Source: DATJHM01 sp035493895 | Lineage (GTDB): Bacteria > Chloroflexota > Ktedonobacteria > Ktedonobacterales > Ktedonobacteraceae | Direction of reading: 5' to 3' | NCBI GenBank assembly: GCA_035493895.1 | Contig: DATJHM010000198.1 | Span: forward strand, 32,293-96,292 | Length of the DNA stretch: 64,000 bases | Shown here: positions 53,129 to 62,151 of the stretch, piece by piece | How positions within the stretch are numbered: position 1 is the stretch's first letter | Layout: each line of letters begins with the position of its first letter | Made by a program: the position numbers and the translations under genes | The notes under the pieces: model-generated | What the model saw: only the letters and a program-made list of their open reading frames with translations | The model's database searches: none | Told to the model about the DNA's origin: nothing

Positions 53129-55894
53129 TTAGCTCAACTTGCCTTGAATGAGTGAATCCATCTTAAAAAACTGAGAAGAGCCATCCTGAACCACATGGAC
53201 GCTGAGAATGGCCTTATCAACAGGGTCGCCATGCACATCAAATGCGATCTGTCCGCTCGCACCGGCCAAAGGATGCTGCTGATTGATTTGTGTGAGCCCC
53301 CAACGAACATTTTGGGGAGAGAGCAAACGATGATCGGGATCAGCTAAAGCGTTGTTAGCAGCGGTCAAAAGAGCAAGCATCCCATCGTAGGCTAAAATGG
53401 ACTCATATGTAGGACGACCATGCCCATACGCGTTTGGAGATTTGCCTGAAGGATCAAAATCGTGAGGATACTCTCTGAAGAAGGCTGGTGTATAAGCGTC
53501 CAATCCGAGAATGGTCCACTCATCGGGATAGGCAGGCGACGTAAAATGTAAACGCGTCAACTGAGGTAATGCGCTCTCCCGGTAATCGCCGAGCAGATAG
53601 GAACCAGATCCGCCCATAATCGGCACATTGCCAGGAGGCAAATTCGTCAGGAAAGCGCTGATATCGCTGGCAATCCCTGAGAAATAGATCAGATCATACG
53701 ATAGATTGGCTGGAATATCGGACAGAGGAGGGATCGTAGAAGGATCGCGAGCCGTATAATTTTCAGTCCTCACCACCACACCTCCATCAGCCTCGAACTG
53801 TTTTTTAAACGCGTCAGCCAGGGTTCCGCTATAGGAATCGTGCGGATCTACAAAAATCACAGCGCGCTTCGCATGCAGCGTATTGATGGAATAGTTAGCC
53901 CCGGCAATACCGTACGCAGTGTTGGTAGGGCAGGTACGAAAGAAATACGGAGAACTTCCCGACAATGCATCGCTGGAAGCAATGGCAGAAACAACAGGAA
54001 TCGTATGCTGCTTTAGAACAGGTAAAGCCGCCTGCATATCTACGCTATAAGGCCAACCGACCATAGCGAAGAACGTCTTATCCTTCTGAGAAAGGGTAAC
54101 GATTTGTTGCGCAACCTTTACTGTCGTCGACGCATTTTTTTGCCCACTGACTGAGTTTGCAATTAAGAGATACACCTGATAGTTATTATGGAGCTTGAAG
54201 CCATCATTGAATTCTTTTTGCGCCACATAGGCTCCCTGTAAAGTTGCCTGACTGATGGGAACATCATTTGCCGAAAATACGGTTGTGACAACAAGCGTAA
54301 TATAGGGCCTTTGCGAGGCTAAAACGCGAAGATCTTCGCGGTAAATCAGGGCCTCAGCATCGCCTGGATCATTCTTGCTAGCAGCCTCAAAGAGTTGACT
54401 GGCCCCAACAAAATTCTTTTTACGCATCTGCTCCGCAGCCGCAAGCTTGGTAGTTCCATCAGTGCGATTCGTATCAAACACATAGCGACCATCGCTCATT
54501 CCCACCAGAGTACCATCCTGAGAGATCACGCTGATAGGATCAGGAACCGTTCTACCGTCGCCAGAATGAGAAGCGGGATTGTTGCGCACGATAAACAGGA
54601 TTGGCGCGAAAATGAGCAGAAACAAGAGTAGACAGATGATGACGACTGTACGTTTTGAAAGATGAAGAAGAAAGCTGAAGTATGATTTCGGAGGAGAAGA
54701 TTCTTTTTCCCCATCAAGCGAGATTTTTGCGGGCTTTTGTTCGCTCGCCTGTAATTCGCCTGTCTCCAATTTCAGATCTCTTGTCTGTAACCCAATCGGC
54801 AACGGCTCATTCGTCCTCTGGTTGCCAGATAGATGAGCGATACGAAGCTGCTCCAGGCAAAGATTGCTTTGTTTGAGACAATAGACATCATCGGGAGTCG
54901 ATTGTAGAACTTGTCTATAAGCTCCGAGTGCTTCTTCATATGATTGCAAATGAAAGTAGCAATCGCCCAGGCTCCTGTGAATAGAGCCATCTTCGGAACC
55001 ATAGCGTTGAGCCTGTTTATAGAAACTAATGGCCTCTTGATACGCTTCTTTCTCGACATAGCAATCGGCATTTTTTTTGTAAAGCCGGGCATCAGGGCCT
55101 TTCAGCTCGAAGACGCGTTTATAGTATTGCAAAGCCTCATCTATATTTGTTTGTTTGAAAGAGACATCCCCCAGACGTTCGTAGATCAGAGCGTTTTGTA
55201 GATCGAGTTGCGAGGCATGCCCATATGCTTCGGCAGCTTCAGGGAAAAGGTTCAGCAAAGAATATATATCCCCGATGCTGCAATAGAGCTCAAACTCAAG
55301 GTCTTCGAGTTCTTTATTGCGGTCGCGAAAGGGGCGACGTTGCAAAAGTAAAAGAGCCTGTCTATAAGAAGCAAGCGCGTCAGCATACTTCTCATCGGCG
55401 CGAACTTGATGACCGTCCTCGACGTACTGCGCGATACGGATACGGTAAGCGAGATTACTGATCTCACGAACGATATCTTGCACCGCCTTTTCACGCTCTT
55501 CACGAGCATAGAGTTCATCAAAAGAGGTATGAGCGGAGGGCAATGCCTGCACATTATGAAAAGGCGTTTGTGTGAGATCAACTGGTTGGATAAGGATAGG
55601 GACGACACGAACTTCTTGTGCCTGAAGACGTCTGATAACCGTTGCCATGGCATCGCTGCGCGCAATATCTGAGGTCAGGAAATCATAACTAAAAAAGATG
55701 AGGATAATATCGGCATTATTTGCATAGGTATTGAGCTCTTGAGAGGTGTTCAGTCCAGGAGCTATTCTGCCAGGGTGGAAAATATCTATATAGCGATCCG
55801 CCTGCAAACGACCAGCAAGTTTCTGATGGAGATCATTCCCCCCTTGCTCGTACAGATGCAGAATATTGATATTTTTTCGATTGCGCATGAGCAT
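53129..55894 (-). CDS. TIR-TPR-transmembrane receptor with periplasmic binding-protein sensor
   Basis: A protein of about 921 residues with a rare layout (numbering from an upstream ATG at 55900). Residues 8-150 are a TIR domain: INILHLYEQGGNDLHQKL, ADIILIFFSYDFLTSD, VRVVPILIQPVDL, FHNVQALPS. Residues 155-350 are tetratricopeptide repeats (ADALASYRQALLLLQ, EAAEAYGHASQLD, DEALQYYKRVFEL, EEALGAYRQVL). Residues about 417-438 are a single membrane helix. After a short outside TPR-like stretch, residues about 533-915 are a type I periplasmic binding-protein fold of the branched-chain amino-acid receptor type (TLQGAYVAQKEFNDGF, AMVGWPYSVDMQAALPVL, PVVSAIASSDALSGSSPYFF). Sensor outside, TIR inside. 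The NADase Glu of TIR enzymes is not evident: RSDAMA has Asp/Ala there. The start is uncertain among three ATGs; 55894 has the best spacing to GGAG. Confidence 0.85.
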   Translation of the reverse strand: MLMRNRKNINILHLYEQGGNDLHQKLAGRLQADRYIDIFHPGRIAPGLNTSQELNTYANNADIILIFFSYDFLTSDIARSDAMATVIRRLQAQEVRVVPILIQPVDLTQTPFHNVQALPSAHTSFDELYAREEREKAVQDIVREISNLAYRIRIAQYVEDGHQVRADEKYADALASYRQALLLLQRRPFRDRNKELEDLEFELYCSIGDIYSLLNLFPEAAEAYGHASQLDLQNALIYERLGDVSFKQTNIDEALQYYKRVFELKGPDARLYKKNADCYVEKEAYQEAISFYKQAQRYGSEDGSIHRSLGDCYFHLQSYEEALGAYRQVLQSTPDDVYCLKQSNLCLEQLRIAHLSGNQRTNEPLPIGLQTRDLKLETGELQASEQKPAKISLDGEKESSPPKSYFSFLLHLSKRTVVIICLLLFLLIFAPILFIVRNNPASHSGDGRTVPDPISVISQDGTLVGMSDGRYVFDTNRTDGTTKLAAAEQMRKKNFVGASQLFEAASKNDPGDAEALIYREDLRVLASQRPYITLVVTTVFSANDVPISQATLQGAYVAQKEFNDGFKLHNNYQVYLLIANSVSGQKNASTTVKVAQQIVTLSQKDKTFFAMVGWPYSVDMQAALPVLKQHTIPVVSAIASSDALSGSSPYFFRTCPTNTAYGIAGANYSINTLHAKRAVIFVDPHDSYSGTLADAFKKQFEADGGVVVRTENYTARDPSTIPPLSDIPANLSYDLIYFSGIASDISAFLTNLPPGNVPIMGGSGSYLLGDYRESALPQLTRLHFTSPAYPDEWTILGLDAYTPAFFREYPHDFDPSGKSPNAYGHGRPTYESILAYDGMLALLTAANNALADPDHRLLSPQNVRWGLTQINQQHPLAGASGQIAFDVHGDPVDKAILSVHVVQDGSSQFFKMDSLIQGKLS

Positions 55895-55988
55895 ATGCAT
55901 TCTCCGGATAGCTAAAAAAGATACGATACGTCTGCATGAAAAGCGGATTTCTGGAAAAAACGTTTGAGATGAGCATTTGCCATGTTCG

Positions 55989-56006
55989 ATAACGGTTAAC
56001 TGTTAT
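55989..56006. promoter_or_regulatory. Imperfect 18-bp palindrome in the receptor gene leader
   Basis: ATAACGGTTAACTGTTAT is an inverted repeat with one mismatched pair, centred on GTTAAC, about 95 nt before the start codon and downstream of the predicted promoter. It is a candidate regulator site. Confidence 0.4.
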
Positions 56007-56043
56007 TTTGTAATAATTTACTAGCAATCGTGATTCTTATGCT

Positions 56044-56073
56044 ATTGTAGTTGTATATAGGGTATATTGTCAA
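56044..56073 (-). promoter_or_regulatory. Promoter of the TIR receptor gene
   Basis: Minus strand TTGACA (56068-56073), an 18-nt spacer, then TACAAT (56044-56049). It is one of the best sigma-70-type promoters in the window, leaving a leader of about 140 nt. Confidence 0.65.
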
Positions 56074-56163
56074 ATACTTTCAAAAAGAGGATTTAGCGTA
56101 TATACCATAGTACTATGAGAATTTGATGAGGGCCTGAAGAATGTGGGAAAGCGGACTCAAAGT

Positions 56164-56380
56164 GCTACACTTCCTACACTAATGCGGATTTGATGGGATG
56201 CATGACCCTACACTGGTGCTACACTCAGGCTACATCGGAATTATGCTAGACATTTTTGCGACGCGCTACAAGAATTTTTACGAAAAGGCTACACTTCCTA
56301 CACAAATACGGATTTGATGGGATGCGTGACCCTACACTGGTGCTACACTCAGGCGATACCAGGGCTACATCAGGCTACAT
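56164..56380. repeat. CTACAC repeat cluster with two 67-bp direct repeats
   Basis: The 67-bp blocks at 56164-56230 and 56288-56354 differ at three positions. Each contains four CTACAC hexamers (56165, 56174, 56208, 56219 and 56289, 56298, 56332, 56343), and CTACAT follows at 56230, 56365 and 56375. It lies upstream of the receptor promoter. Not a CRISPR array. Confidence 0.8.
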
Positions 56381-56483
56381 CGAGGCTGTGAGATATGCTT
56401 TCGCGAAGAATACGAGCGCATCGCGAGCCTTTTCGTGGGTGACGCTCCACGTCTGAAGTGCCAGCGGGATCGTGCGAGTTCCC

Positions 56484-56517
56484 GGACGCCATTCCGTGCC
56501 TCCATGGCGTCCCTACG
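56484..56517 (+). repeat. GTAGGG-type palindrome
   Basis: GGACGCCA (56484-56491) pairs with TGGCGTCC (56505-56512), followed by the family flank CTACG. The loop differs from the GATAAACC copies. Confidence 0.65.
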
Positions 56518-56743
56518 TTTTTTCTCGGCTACCAGAGTGTAAGGGATAGGATGGCCTAATTTCTTTTATCGGCCAGGGCGATCATTTCTGAAGGGCCTTT
56601 TTTGTGAAATTGTGCGAGGAGAGTTTCTTGAGCAAGATTTCAGGTTCTCGGGGCAGGATAGAAGCGAACATCCCGAAGGGCTGCTTCTATCTGTGTACGC
56701 ACCACTTAGCTCGCTAGCTCACACAATTTCACTGAGGGAGCAA

Positions 56744-56977
56744 CTAGCGATGCAAAGTCAGTCCATGAAGCACTTTGTCCACACTCTTCTTTTCCGCCCA
56801 CAGCGCCATGCCGACAATCCGGAGATCTTCTTGCGGGCGGGCTTTTACCGCAGCGCGATTATCATCATCATTATCCGTTTGAAACAGGTCCTCTGTAAAA
56901 AGAGAGAAGCGCAACTGACGATTGAGAGCACGCACATAGACCGTCTTCATTTGCTCGGCAGTAGCGCTCGTTGCCAT
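56744..56977 (-). CDS. Hypothetical 77-residue protein
   Basis: The frame starts MATSATAEQMKTVYVRALNR and ends KKSVDKVLHGLTLHR, with an Asp/Asn cluster (QTDNDDDNR) in the middle. Codon usage looks like that of neighbouring genes, and the predicted protein is soluble and mostly helical. I do not recognise a family. The Shine-Dalgarno (AGAGG) is very close to the ATG, so the start or the gene itself is uncertain. A longer frame on the plus strand (56612-57136) covers the same DNA, but its sequence is less protein-like. It may be a remnant of a longer gene. Confidence 0.4.
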   Translation of the reverse strand: MATSATAEQMKTVYVRALNRQLRFSLFTEDLFQTDNDDDNRAAVKARPQEDLRIVGMALWAEKKSVDKVLHGLTLHR

Positions 56978-57096
56978 CCTCTGTTCAAAACATCCTTGCC
57001 TTCGTATAATGCGACAAAGCAGCCCAGAAAATCATTTGCTCATGCTATCAGTATAGCTCACGCTGTCTTGCAAAATCTTGCTCTCTTGTATCAACT

Positions 57097-58269
57097 TCAC
57101 AGTGTCCTGCCATTCAAGGCAGTATCGGCAATGTAGCGCATGTCGAGCTCTTCCAGGATGCGCTTCCGGGTCAGGAGGAGTTTGGCGATAGCGAATGCGC
57201 GGTTCAATTGTTCCTCTTCCAATTGATAGCCCAGTTCGCGCAACTGGGCGTTGAGAGCGGCACGACCAGAGAGTTTGCCCATGTGCAGACGGCGATCGGC
57301 AGCGGTGAGGCCAACGGATTCGGGAGTCATGATTTCGTAGGTGCGGGCATCTTTGAGGACACCGTCCTGATGAATGCCACCGCCATGAGCGAAGGCGTTC
57401 TGGCCGACAATACTCTTGGTCCACTGCACCTGCATACCGGATAAGCGAGCAATCAGGCGGCTGGCCTCGGCGATTTTCGTAGTATCGACGCGCACATCCA
57501 GGCCCAGATCGACACGGCGTGTGCGCACAGCCATCACGACTTCTTCAGAGGCCGCATTCCCGGCGCGTTCACCCAGGCCGTTGATGCAGGTATCGACGCG
57601 CTCGGCTCCATTACGCAATCCTTCCAGCGCATTCGCGACCGCCATCCCCAGATCGTCGTGACAATGTGCAGAGATGCGGACTGCCGGGAAAGTGTGCTTC
57701 ACATCGGCTACGAGCTGACCGAATTCCCAGGGGAGCGCGAAACCGACCGTGTCACAGAGCGTCACGAAACGCACGCCTTCGGCGAGAATGGCTTCACAGA
57801 CCTCCAGAATAAAATCGTGCTCGGTACGCGTGGTATCTTCGAGAGCAAAATCGACATTTTCAGTAAACTGGCGTGCATGAGCGACCGCGACACGCGCCAT
57901 CTCGCGCACTTCATCGCGACTCTTGCCCAGTTTGTGCTCACGATGCAGAGGGGAGATGCTGATAAAAGGCTGTATGACCGGACGAGCAGCAATCTTGACA
58001 GCGTTCCAGGCGCAATCGATATCGCCCTTATGAGTACGAGCGATGGCGCAGATTTCGGCAGTATCGACCTTCGCGGCAATAAGTTGTATGGCCTCAAATT
58101 CAGCGGGCGATGAGACCGGGAAGCCACAATCCAGCGTGTCAAAGCCCATAGCAGCCAGAGTCTGGGCAATCAGCAGTTTTTCGGTGGGGAAGTAATTGAC
58201 GCCGGGCGTTTGCTCGCCGTCGCGGAGTGTAGTTTCGTAGAATTTGACGATGCGCGGTTCAGTGGGCAT
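57097..58269 (-). CDS. 2-isopropylmalate synthase-like enzyme, short form
   Basis: A 390-residue member of the DRE-TIM condensing enzymes. The TIM-barrel motifs are FYETTLRDGEQTPGVNY, HCHDDLGMAVANALEGLRNG and NGLGERAGNAASEEVVMA. Then come HGGGIHQDGVLKDARTYEIM and TPESVGL, which point to 2-isopropylmalate synthase rather than homocitrate synthase. It ends about 130 residues before a standard LeuA and therefore lacks the regulatory domain that binds leucine. A citramalate or homocitrate role is possible. The ATG at 58269 has AAAGGAG upstream. It is the last gene downstream of the tyrosine-breakdown genes. Confidence 0.85.
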   Translation of the reverse strand: MPTEPRIVKFYETTLRDGEQTPGVNYFPTEKLLIAQTLAAMGFDTLDCGFPVSSPAEFEAIQLIAAKVDTAEICAIARTHKGDIDCAWNAVKIAARPVIQPFISISPLHREHKLGKSRDEVREMARVAVAHARQFTENVDFALEDTTRTEHDFILEVCEAILAEGVRFVTLCDTVGFALPWEFGQLVADVKHTFPAVRISAHCHDDLGMAVANALEGLRNGAERVDTCINGLGERAGNAASEEVVMAVRTRRVDLGLDVRVDTTKIAEASRLIARLSGMQVQWTKSIVGQNAFAHGGGIHQDGVLKDARTYEIMTPESVGLTAADRRLHMGKLSGRAALNAQLRELGYQLEEEQLNRAFAIAKLLLTRKRILEELDMRYIADTALNGRTL

Positions 58270-58320
58270 GACCGATCACTCCTTTTGTATGTATTTTTCA
58301 GCCGATGGGTAAAGATTAAT

Positions 58321-58346
58321 GGGTGGAGATAAACCCCACCCTTACG
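58321..58346 (+). repeat. GTAGGG-type palindrome with perfect stem
   Basis: GGGTGG-agataaac-CCCACCC-TTACG: the clearest single copy of the family. It lies between the hmgA stop and the leuA-like gene start. Confidence 0.75.
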
Positions 58347-58364
58347 AGTATATATTGGACGCAG

Positions 58365-59528
58365 TTAAGGAAGCCAGCTATATGGATAGGTGGGATCGTC
58401 GATGTGCTGGGCGATACTGGTGAGTTGTAGCGGGTAGAAGGTGTCAACCATCACGGCCAGCTCTTCGGTTCGTTCCGCACCAAGGCTCTTCTCGACGGTA
58501 CCAGGCTGGGGACCATGAGGGATGCCGCGCGGGTGCAACGTGAGCGAGCCACGGGCGATGCCGCGACGACTACCGAAATTGCCATTGACGTAGTAGATCA
58601 TCTCTTCGCTATCGATATTGCTGTGATTGTAGGGAACAGGTATCGAGAGAGGATGGTAGTCGAGCTTGCGTGGGACAAAGGAACATACGACGAAATTTGG
58701 TCCCTGGAACGTCTGATGTACCGGAGGCGGCTGGTGAATGCGGCCAGTAATCGGCTCGAAGTCGGCAATATTCAAAATCCAGGGATACTCACAACCATCC
58801 CAACCAACCACATTACAGGGGTGGAAATCGTACCAGTACCCTGTCAGTGTACGGCCAACCTTGACACGCACCTCGAATTCGCCGGATTCGGTATGAGCAA
58901 CCAGCTCCTGCGGGCGACGAATATCGCGCTCACAATAAGGAGAATGCTCCAACATCTGACCGTATTTATTCAGATAGCGTTGTGGTGATTCGATACTACC
59001 ATGGGCCTCAATGACCAGAAAAACCGACTCCGCGCCGCTTTCCAGACGGAAACGAAAGGTCGTGCCACGAGGGATCACAATATAGTCGCCCTCGTGATAG
59101 GGAAGCAAGCCGAAGGTACTCTCCAGCATCCCCTGACCGGAGTGGATAAAGTAGAGCAGATCGGAATCGCCGTCACGATAGAAGTAGGACATTTCCTCGC
59201 GGGGTCTTACCAGCGAGATCTGCACATCTTTGTTGAACATCAACACCTGACGGCCAAGCACTGCATCCCCGCCGGACGCAAGTTGCGTCGACTGCAAATG
59301 ATGGTGGCGTTGAATTTCCTCATCCCAAATCTCATAGGGGAACGGGCCTGAGGCACATTTTGCGATCTTTTTCACCTGCGTTGGTGGATAGTGATAGTAA
59401 AGGATAGAATAGTTGCCCGAAAACCCTTCGGTGCCGAAGACCTCTTCGGCATAGAGCGAACCGTCCGCTTTACGAAATTGCGTATGGCGCTTCTGAGGCA
59501 ATTCACCCAGGCGATGATAAGCAGGCAT
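58365..59528 (-). CDS. hmgA: Homogentisate 1,2-dioxygenase
   Basis: A 387-residue non-haem iron dioxygenase that opens the homogentisate ring to maleylacetoacetate. Family segments: MPAYHRLGELPQKRHTQFR, GTEGFSGNYSILYYHYPPTQ, LDYHPLSIPVPYNHSNIDSE and YVNGNFGSRRGIARGSLTLH, then the conserved HPRGIPHGPQPG with metal-ligand histidines. It is shorter than the eukaryotic enzymes, in keeping with bacterial forms. The ATG at 59528 is supported by AAGGAGG at a 9-nt distance. It lies downstream of hpd and the FAH gene, whose products act before and after it. Confidence 0.94.
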   Translation of the reverse strand: MPAYHRLGELPQKRHTQFRKADGSLYAEEVFGTEGFSGNYSILYYHYPPTQVKKIAKCASGPFPYEIWDEEIQRHHHLQSTQLASGGDAVLGRQVLMFNKDVQISLVRPREEMSYFYRDGDSDLLYFIHSGQGMLESTFGLLPYHEGDYIVIPRGTTFRFRLESGAESVFLVIEAHGSIESPQRYLNKYGQMLEHSPYCERDIRRPQELVAHTESGEFEVRVKVGRTLTGYWYDFHPCNVVGWDGCEYPWILNIADFEPITGRIHQPPPVHQTFQGPNFVVCSFVPRKLDYHPLSIPVPYNHSNIDSEEMIYYVNGNFGSRRGIARGSLTLHPRGIPHGPQPGTVEKSLGAERTEELAVMVDTFYPLQLTSIAQHIDDPTYPYSWLP

Positions 59529-59560
59529 AGCGTACATCCTCCTTCCAGGCGGAAATTTCC

Positions 59561-59582
59561 GAGCGGAGATACCTCCGCACCA
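59561..59582 (+). repeat. Degenerate palindrome of the GTAGGG type
   Basis: GAGCGGAGATACCTCCGCAC, with stem GCGGAG/CTCCGC, in the FAH-hmgA gap. The CTACG flank is not conserved, so membership of the family is tentative. Confidence 0.4.
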
Positions 59583-59645
59583 ACAACGATGAACGTTCAG
59601 GACGGATTCAGGACAACGATTACACGACGCACGTCCGAGATACGT

Positions 59646-60626
59646 TTAGACGATAGTGTTACGTAAAACGCCGAGGCCAGTAATGGCTAATTCGACGACA
59701 TCGCCACGTTGGAGCCAGGGCTGGATATGCGTACCAAGCTCGAGAATGCAGCCGGTGCCGACAGTACCGGAGCCGATAACATCGCCGACGCGCAGACGAG
59801 CGTTGCGTGAAGCATAGGCAATCATCTGCGGAAAACTATAGTAGATATCTTTGAAATTGCCATGAGAGATCTCTCGACCATTGACGCGGGCAAGCATCGT
59901 CAGATCATAGCGTTCGTTAGCTCCCTCATCGACGCGATATCCAGCAAGCTCGTCAGGAGTGACCAGACAGGGGCCAAGCGAGGTTGCAAAATCCTTACCC
60001 TTGCCGGGGCCGAGATTGAGCAACATATCCTTGCGCTGAAGATCGCGAGCGCTCCAATCATTCATAATCGTGTAGCCAGCGATATACTGAGAGGCCAGCG
60101 CAGGAGGGATATCTTTGCCCTCGCGGCCAATCACACAGGCAATTTCCAGCTCAAAATCCAGCGCCTCGCTGCCAACGGGATACGGGACAGGGCTATCGTG
60201 AGCATAGAGTTCGCTCGTATTGCTAAAGTAAAACGTCGGAATCTCATACCACTCTGGAAGCATAGCCAGACCGCGTCCGCTCCGAGCAGCTTTGACATGC
60301 TGCTCAAAGGCGTAGAAATCGCGCAGAGTTGGCGGTTCAGGAATAGGAGGCAGCAGATGAACCTTGTGGGCAGGATAGTCCTCGGCGACTTCCCCATAGA
60401 CTGGCTGGAGCGCAGAAAAAAGCGAATGGGGACGAACAGGATCAGGCACATAGACATAATTCTGCCCCTGTGGATCCTGCGCAAGAGCAGCGCGAGCATG
60501 CTCCAGCCCATCTGGATGACGCAGTAGCTCCAGTAGAGAGGGATATGCTAGGCCGATCACCTGATCAGCATGCAATACCCCTGCATGTGTACGACCATCA
60601 TCGGTTTTGAACGTCACCAACTGCAT
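59646..60626 (-). CDS. Fumarylacetoacetate hydrolase family protein
   Basis: A 326-residue FAH-fold enzyme, in context likely the fumarylacetoacetase that splits fumarylacetoacetate into fumarate and acetoacetate. Metal-binding and catalytic region: LDFELEIACVIGREGKDIP with the ExE pair, then GYTIMNDWSARDLQ. RDFYAFEQHVKAAR carries a His-Val block expected at the active site, and VGDVIGSGTVGTGCILELG is the conserved glycine-rich end. Length and layout are those of the bacterial short FAH type. The ATG at 60626 has GAGG upstream; the open frame continues upstream but overlaps the hpd stop. No maleylacetoacetate isomerase gene is present in the cluster. Confidence 0.88.
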   Translation of the reverse strand: MQLVTFKTDDGRTHAGVLHADQVIGLAYPSLLELLRHPDGLEHARAALAQDPQGQNYVYVPDPVRPHSLFSALQPVYGEVAEDYPAHKVHLLPPIPEPPTLRDFYAFEQHVKAARSGRGLAMLPEWYEIPTFYFSNTSELYAHDSPVPYPVGSEALDFELEIACVIGREGKDIPPALASQYIAGYTIMNDWSARDLQRKDMLLNLGPGKGKDFATSLGPCLVTPDELAGYRVDEGANERYDLTMLARVNGREISHGNFKDIYYSFPQMIAYASRNARLRVGDVIGSGTVGTGCILELGTHIQPWLQRGDVVELAITGLGVLRNTIV

Positions 60627-60654
60627 CTTATAACCTCGCCTCTTTACATTGCAT

Positions 60655-61758
60655 TCACAGGTTCCCGCGTAGCGCCTGCTCACGTTCAAGAGCTTCAAAG
60701 AGAGCCTTGAAGTTTCCTTCGCCAAAGCCCCGCGCGCCCTTGCGCTGAATAATCTCGAAAAAGAGCGTCGGACGGTTCACAATAGGTTTCGAGAAAATCT
60801 GGAGTAAATACCCTTCATCATCATGATCGAGGAGTATCCCCAGTTCAGCAAGCTGATGAATATCTTCATCGATGCGACCAACGCGTTCGAGCACATCCTC
60901 ATAATAGCTGCGAGGAGTAGAGAGAAACGCCACGCCACGTTCCGTCAAGCTCCGCACCGTCGAGACAATATCGTCCGTAATCAGCGCAACGTGCTGGACA
61001 CCGGGGCCGCGATAAAAGTCGAGATACTCCTCAATCTGCGACTTGCGCCGTCCCTGAGCGGGCTCATTGATAGGAAACTTGATGCGGCCACTGCCATTTT
61101 GCATCACCTTCGACATCAGCGCCGAATACTCGGTACTGATAGCACGATCATCGAAATGGATCAGTTGCGTAAAACCCATGGCACGCTCATAGAAGCTCAC
61201 CCACTCATTCATCTTGCCCAATTCCACATTCCCCACCACATGATCAATCGCAGCCAGACCAGCGGGGCGAGCACGACGAGGAAGTGTCGCAGGCAGAGGA
61301 CGATAGCCGGGGAGGAAGGGACCATGATAAGCGTGGCGCTCGACAAAGGTATGCAGCGTCTCACCATAGATAGCAATGGACGAGAGTCGTACCACACCAT
61401 CGGCATCCTGAAGCGTCGAAGGAGCATACACACCCCGCGCCCCGCGACTCGTCGTCTCCTGATACGCACGGGCGGCATCATCGACACGGAGAGCAACCAC
61501 CTTCACGCCATCGCCATGGGCAAGTACATGAGCAGCGATCTCACCCTCAGGACCAAGAGGAGAAGTCAGAACCAGGCGTATATTGCCTTGCTCAAGCACA
61601 TAGCTGCTCTGATCGCGTACACCGGTCTCCAGGCCAGCATAAGCGAGAGGAGTGAAGCCCCAGGCATGCGTAAAATAGTAAGCGGCCTGTTGAGCATTGC
61701 CGACATAGAACTCAAGATAGTCAAAATTTTGGATCGGTAGAAAATCGTCACCAGACAT
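60655..61758 (-). CDS. hpd: 4-hydroxyphenylpyruvate dioxygenase
   Basis: A 367-residue iron(II)-dependent enzyme of the VOC superfamily that converts 4-hydroxyphenylpyruvate to homogentisate. It has a two-domain layout with the metal His in IDHVVGNVE, a second His in GVQHVALITDDI, and the Glu ligand in TLFFEIIQRKGARGFGEGNF, which also forms the C-terminal helix region. The substrate part near INEPAQGRRKSQIEEYLDFY is typical of HPPD. The ATG at 61758 has TTGGAGG upstream. It heads the minus-strand run hpd, FAH, hmgA, leuA-like. Confidence 0.95.
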   Translation of the reverse strand: MSGDDFLPIQNFDYLEFYVGNAQQAAYYFTHAWGFTPLAYAGLETGVRDQSSYVLEQGNIRLVLTSPLGPEGEIAAHVLAHGDGVKVVALRVDDAARAYQETTSRGARGVYAPSTLQDADGVVRLSSIAIYGETLHTFVERHAYHGPFLPGYRPLPATLPRRARPAGLAAIDHVVGNVELGKMNEWVSFYERAMGFTQLIHFDDRAISTEYSALMSKVMQNGSGRIKFPINEPAQGRRKSQIEEYLDFYRGPGVQHVALITDDIVSTVRSLTERGVAFLSTPRSYYEDVLERVGRIDEDIHQLAELGILLDHDDEGYLLQIFSKPIVNRPTLFFEIIQRKGARGFGEGNFKALFEALEREQALRGNL

Positions 61759-62151
61759 CGTGTACCTCCAATCGTCACCTGATCAACATAAACGCAAGCA
61801 GATAAGAGAGGGAAGGAGCCAGAAGGCAGAGAGGAACGTCGATGGAGGCGAGCTAAGCCCCAGCCTACACACCAGCCATCTAGAAACTCCTTTGTTTCTC
61901 AGTATTACAAGAAAGATAAGAGGTGTATTTATCTGTTCTTTTCTCATTATACGCAACGTAATAAAGTAATTACAAGCGCAACAATCCAGATAAAAAGCAT
62001 ATATAGGAGATAAGCGCATCAATAAACAGACGTAGCATAAGGAGAAAGCAGGCAGGAGCCGGAGTGGAATAGACACCCCGTGATATGATAGGGCAGAGCA
62101 TACACGGTGACCGGGAGAATTCAGGCACTCATAAAGACAAAGGAGCACTTT
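61759..62151. other. Divergent spacer between hpd and the Yip1-like gene
   Basis: About 390 nt with purine-rich stretches and no supportable gene. A degenerate palindrome-like GGCGAGCTAAGCCCCAGCCT lies near 61848. Promoters for both directions must be here, but none is clear. Confidence 0.4.

Noticed and set aside
56612..57136. 174-codon plus-strand frame between the receptor and leuA-like genes
   Set aside because: Contains a run of Ile residues and overlaps the leuA-like gene end; the opposite-strand 77-residue frame looks more coding-like.
60823..61740. 305-codon plus-strand frame over hpd
   Set aside because: Shadow of the well-supported hpd gene, with unnatural Arg/Ile-rich composition.
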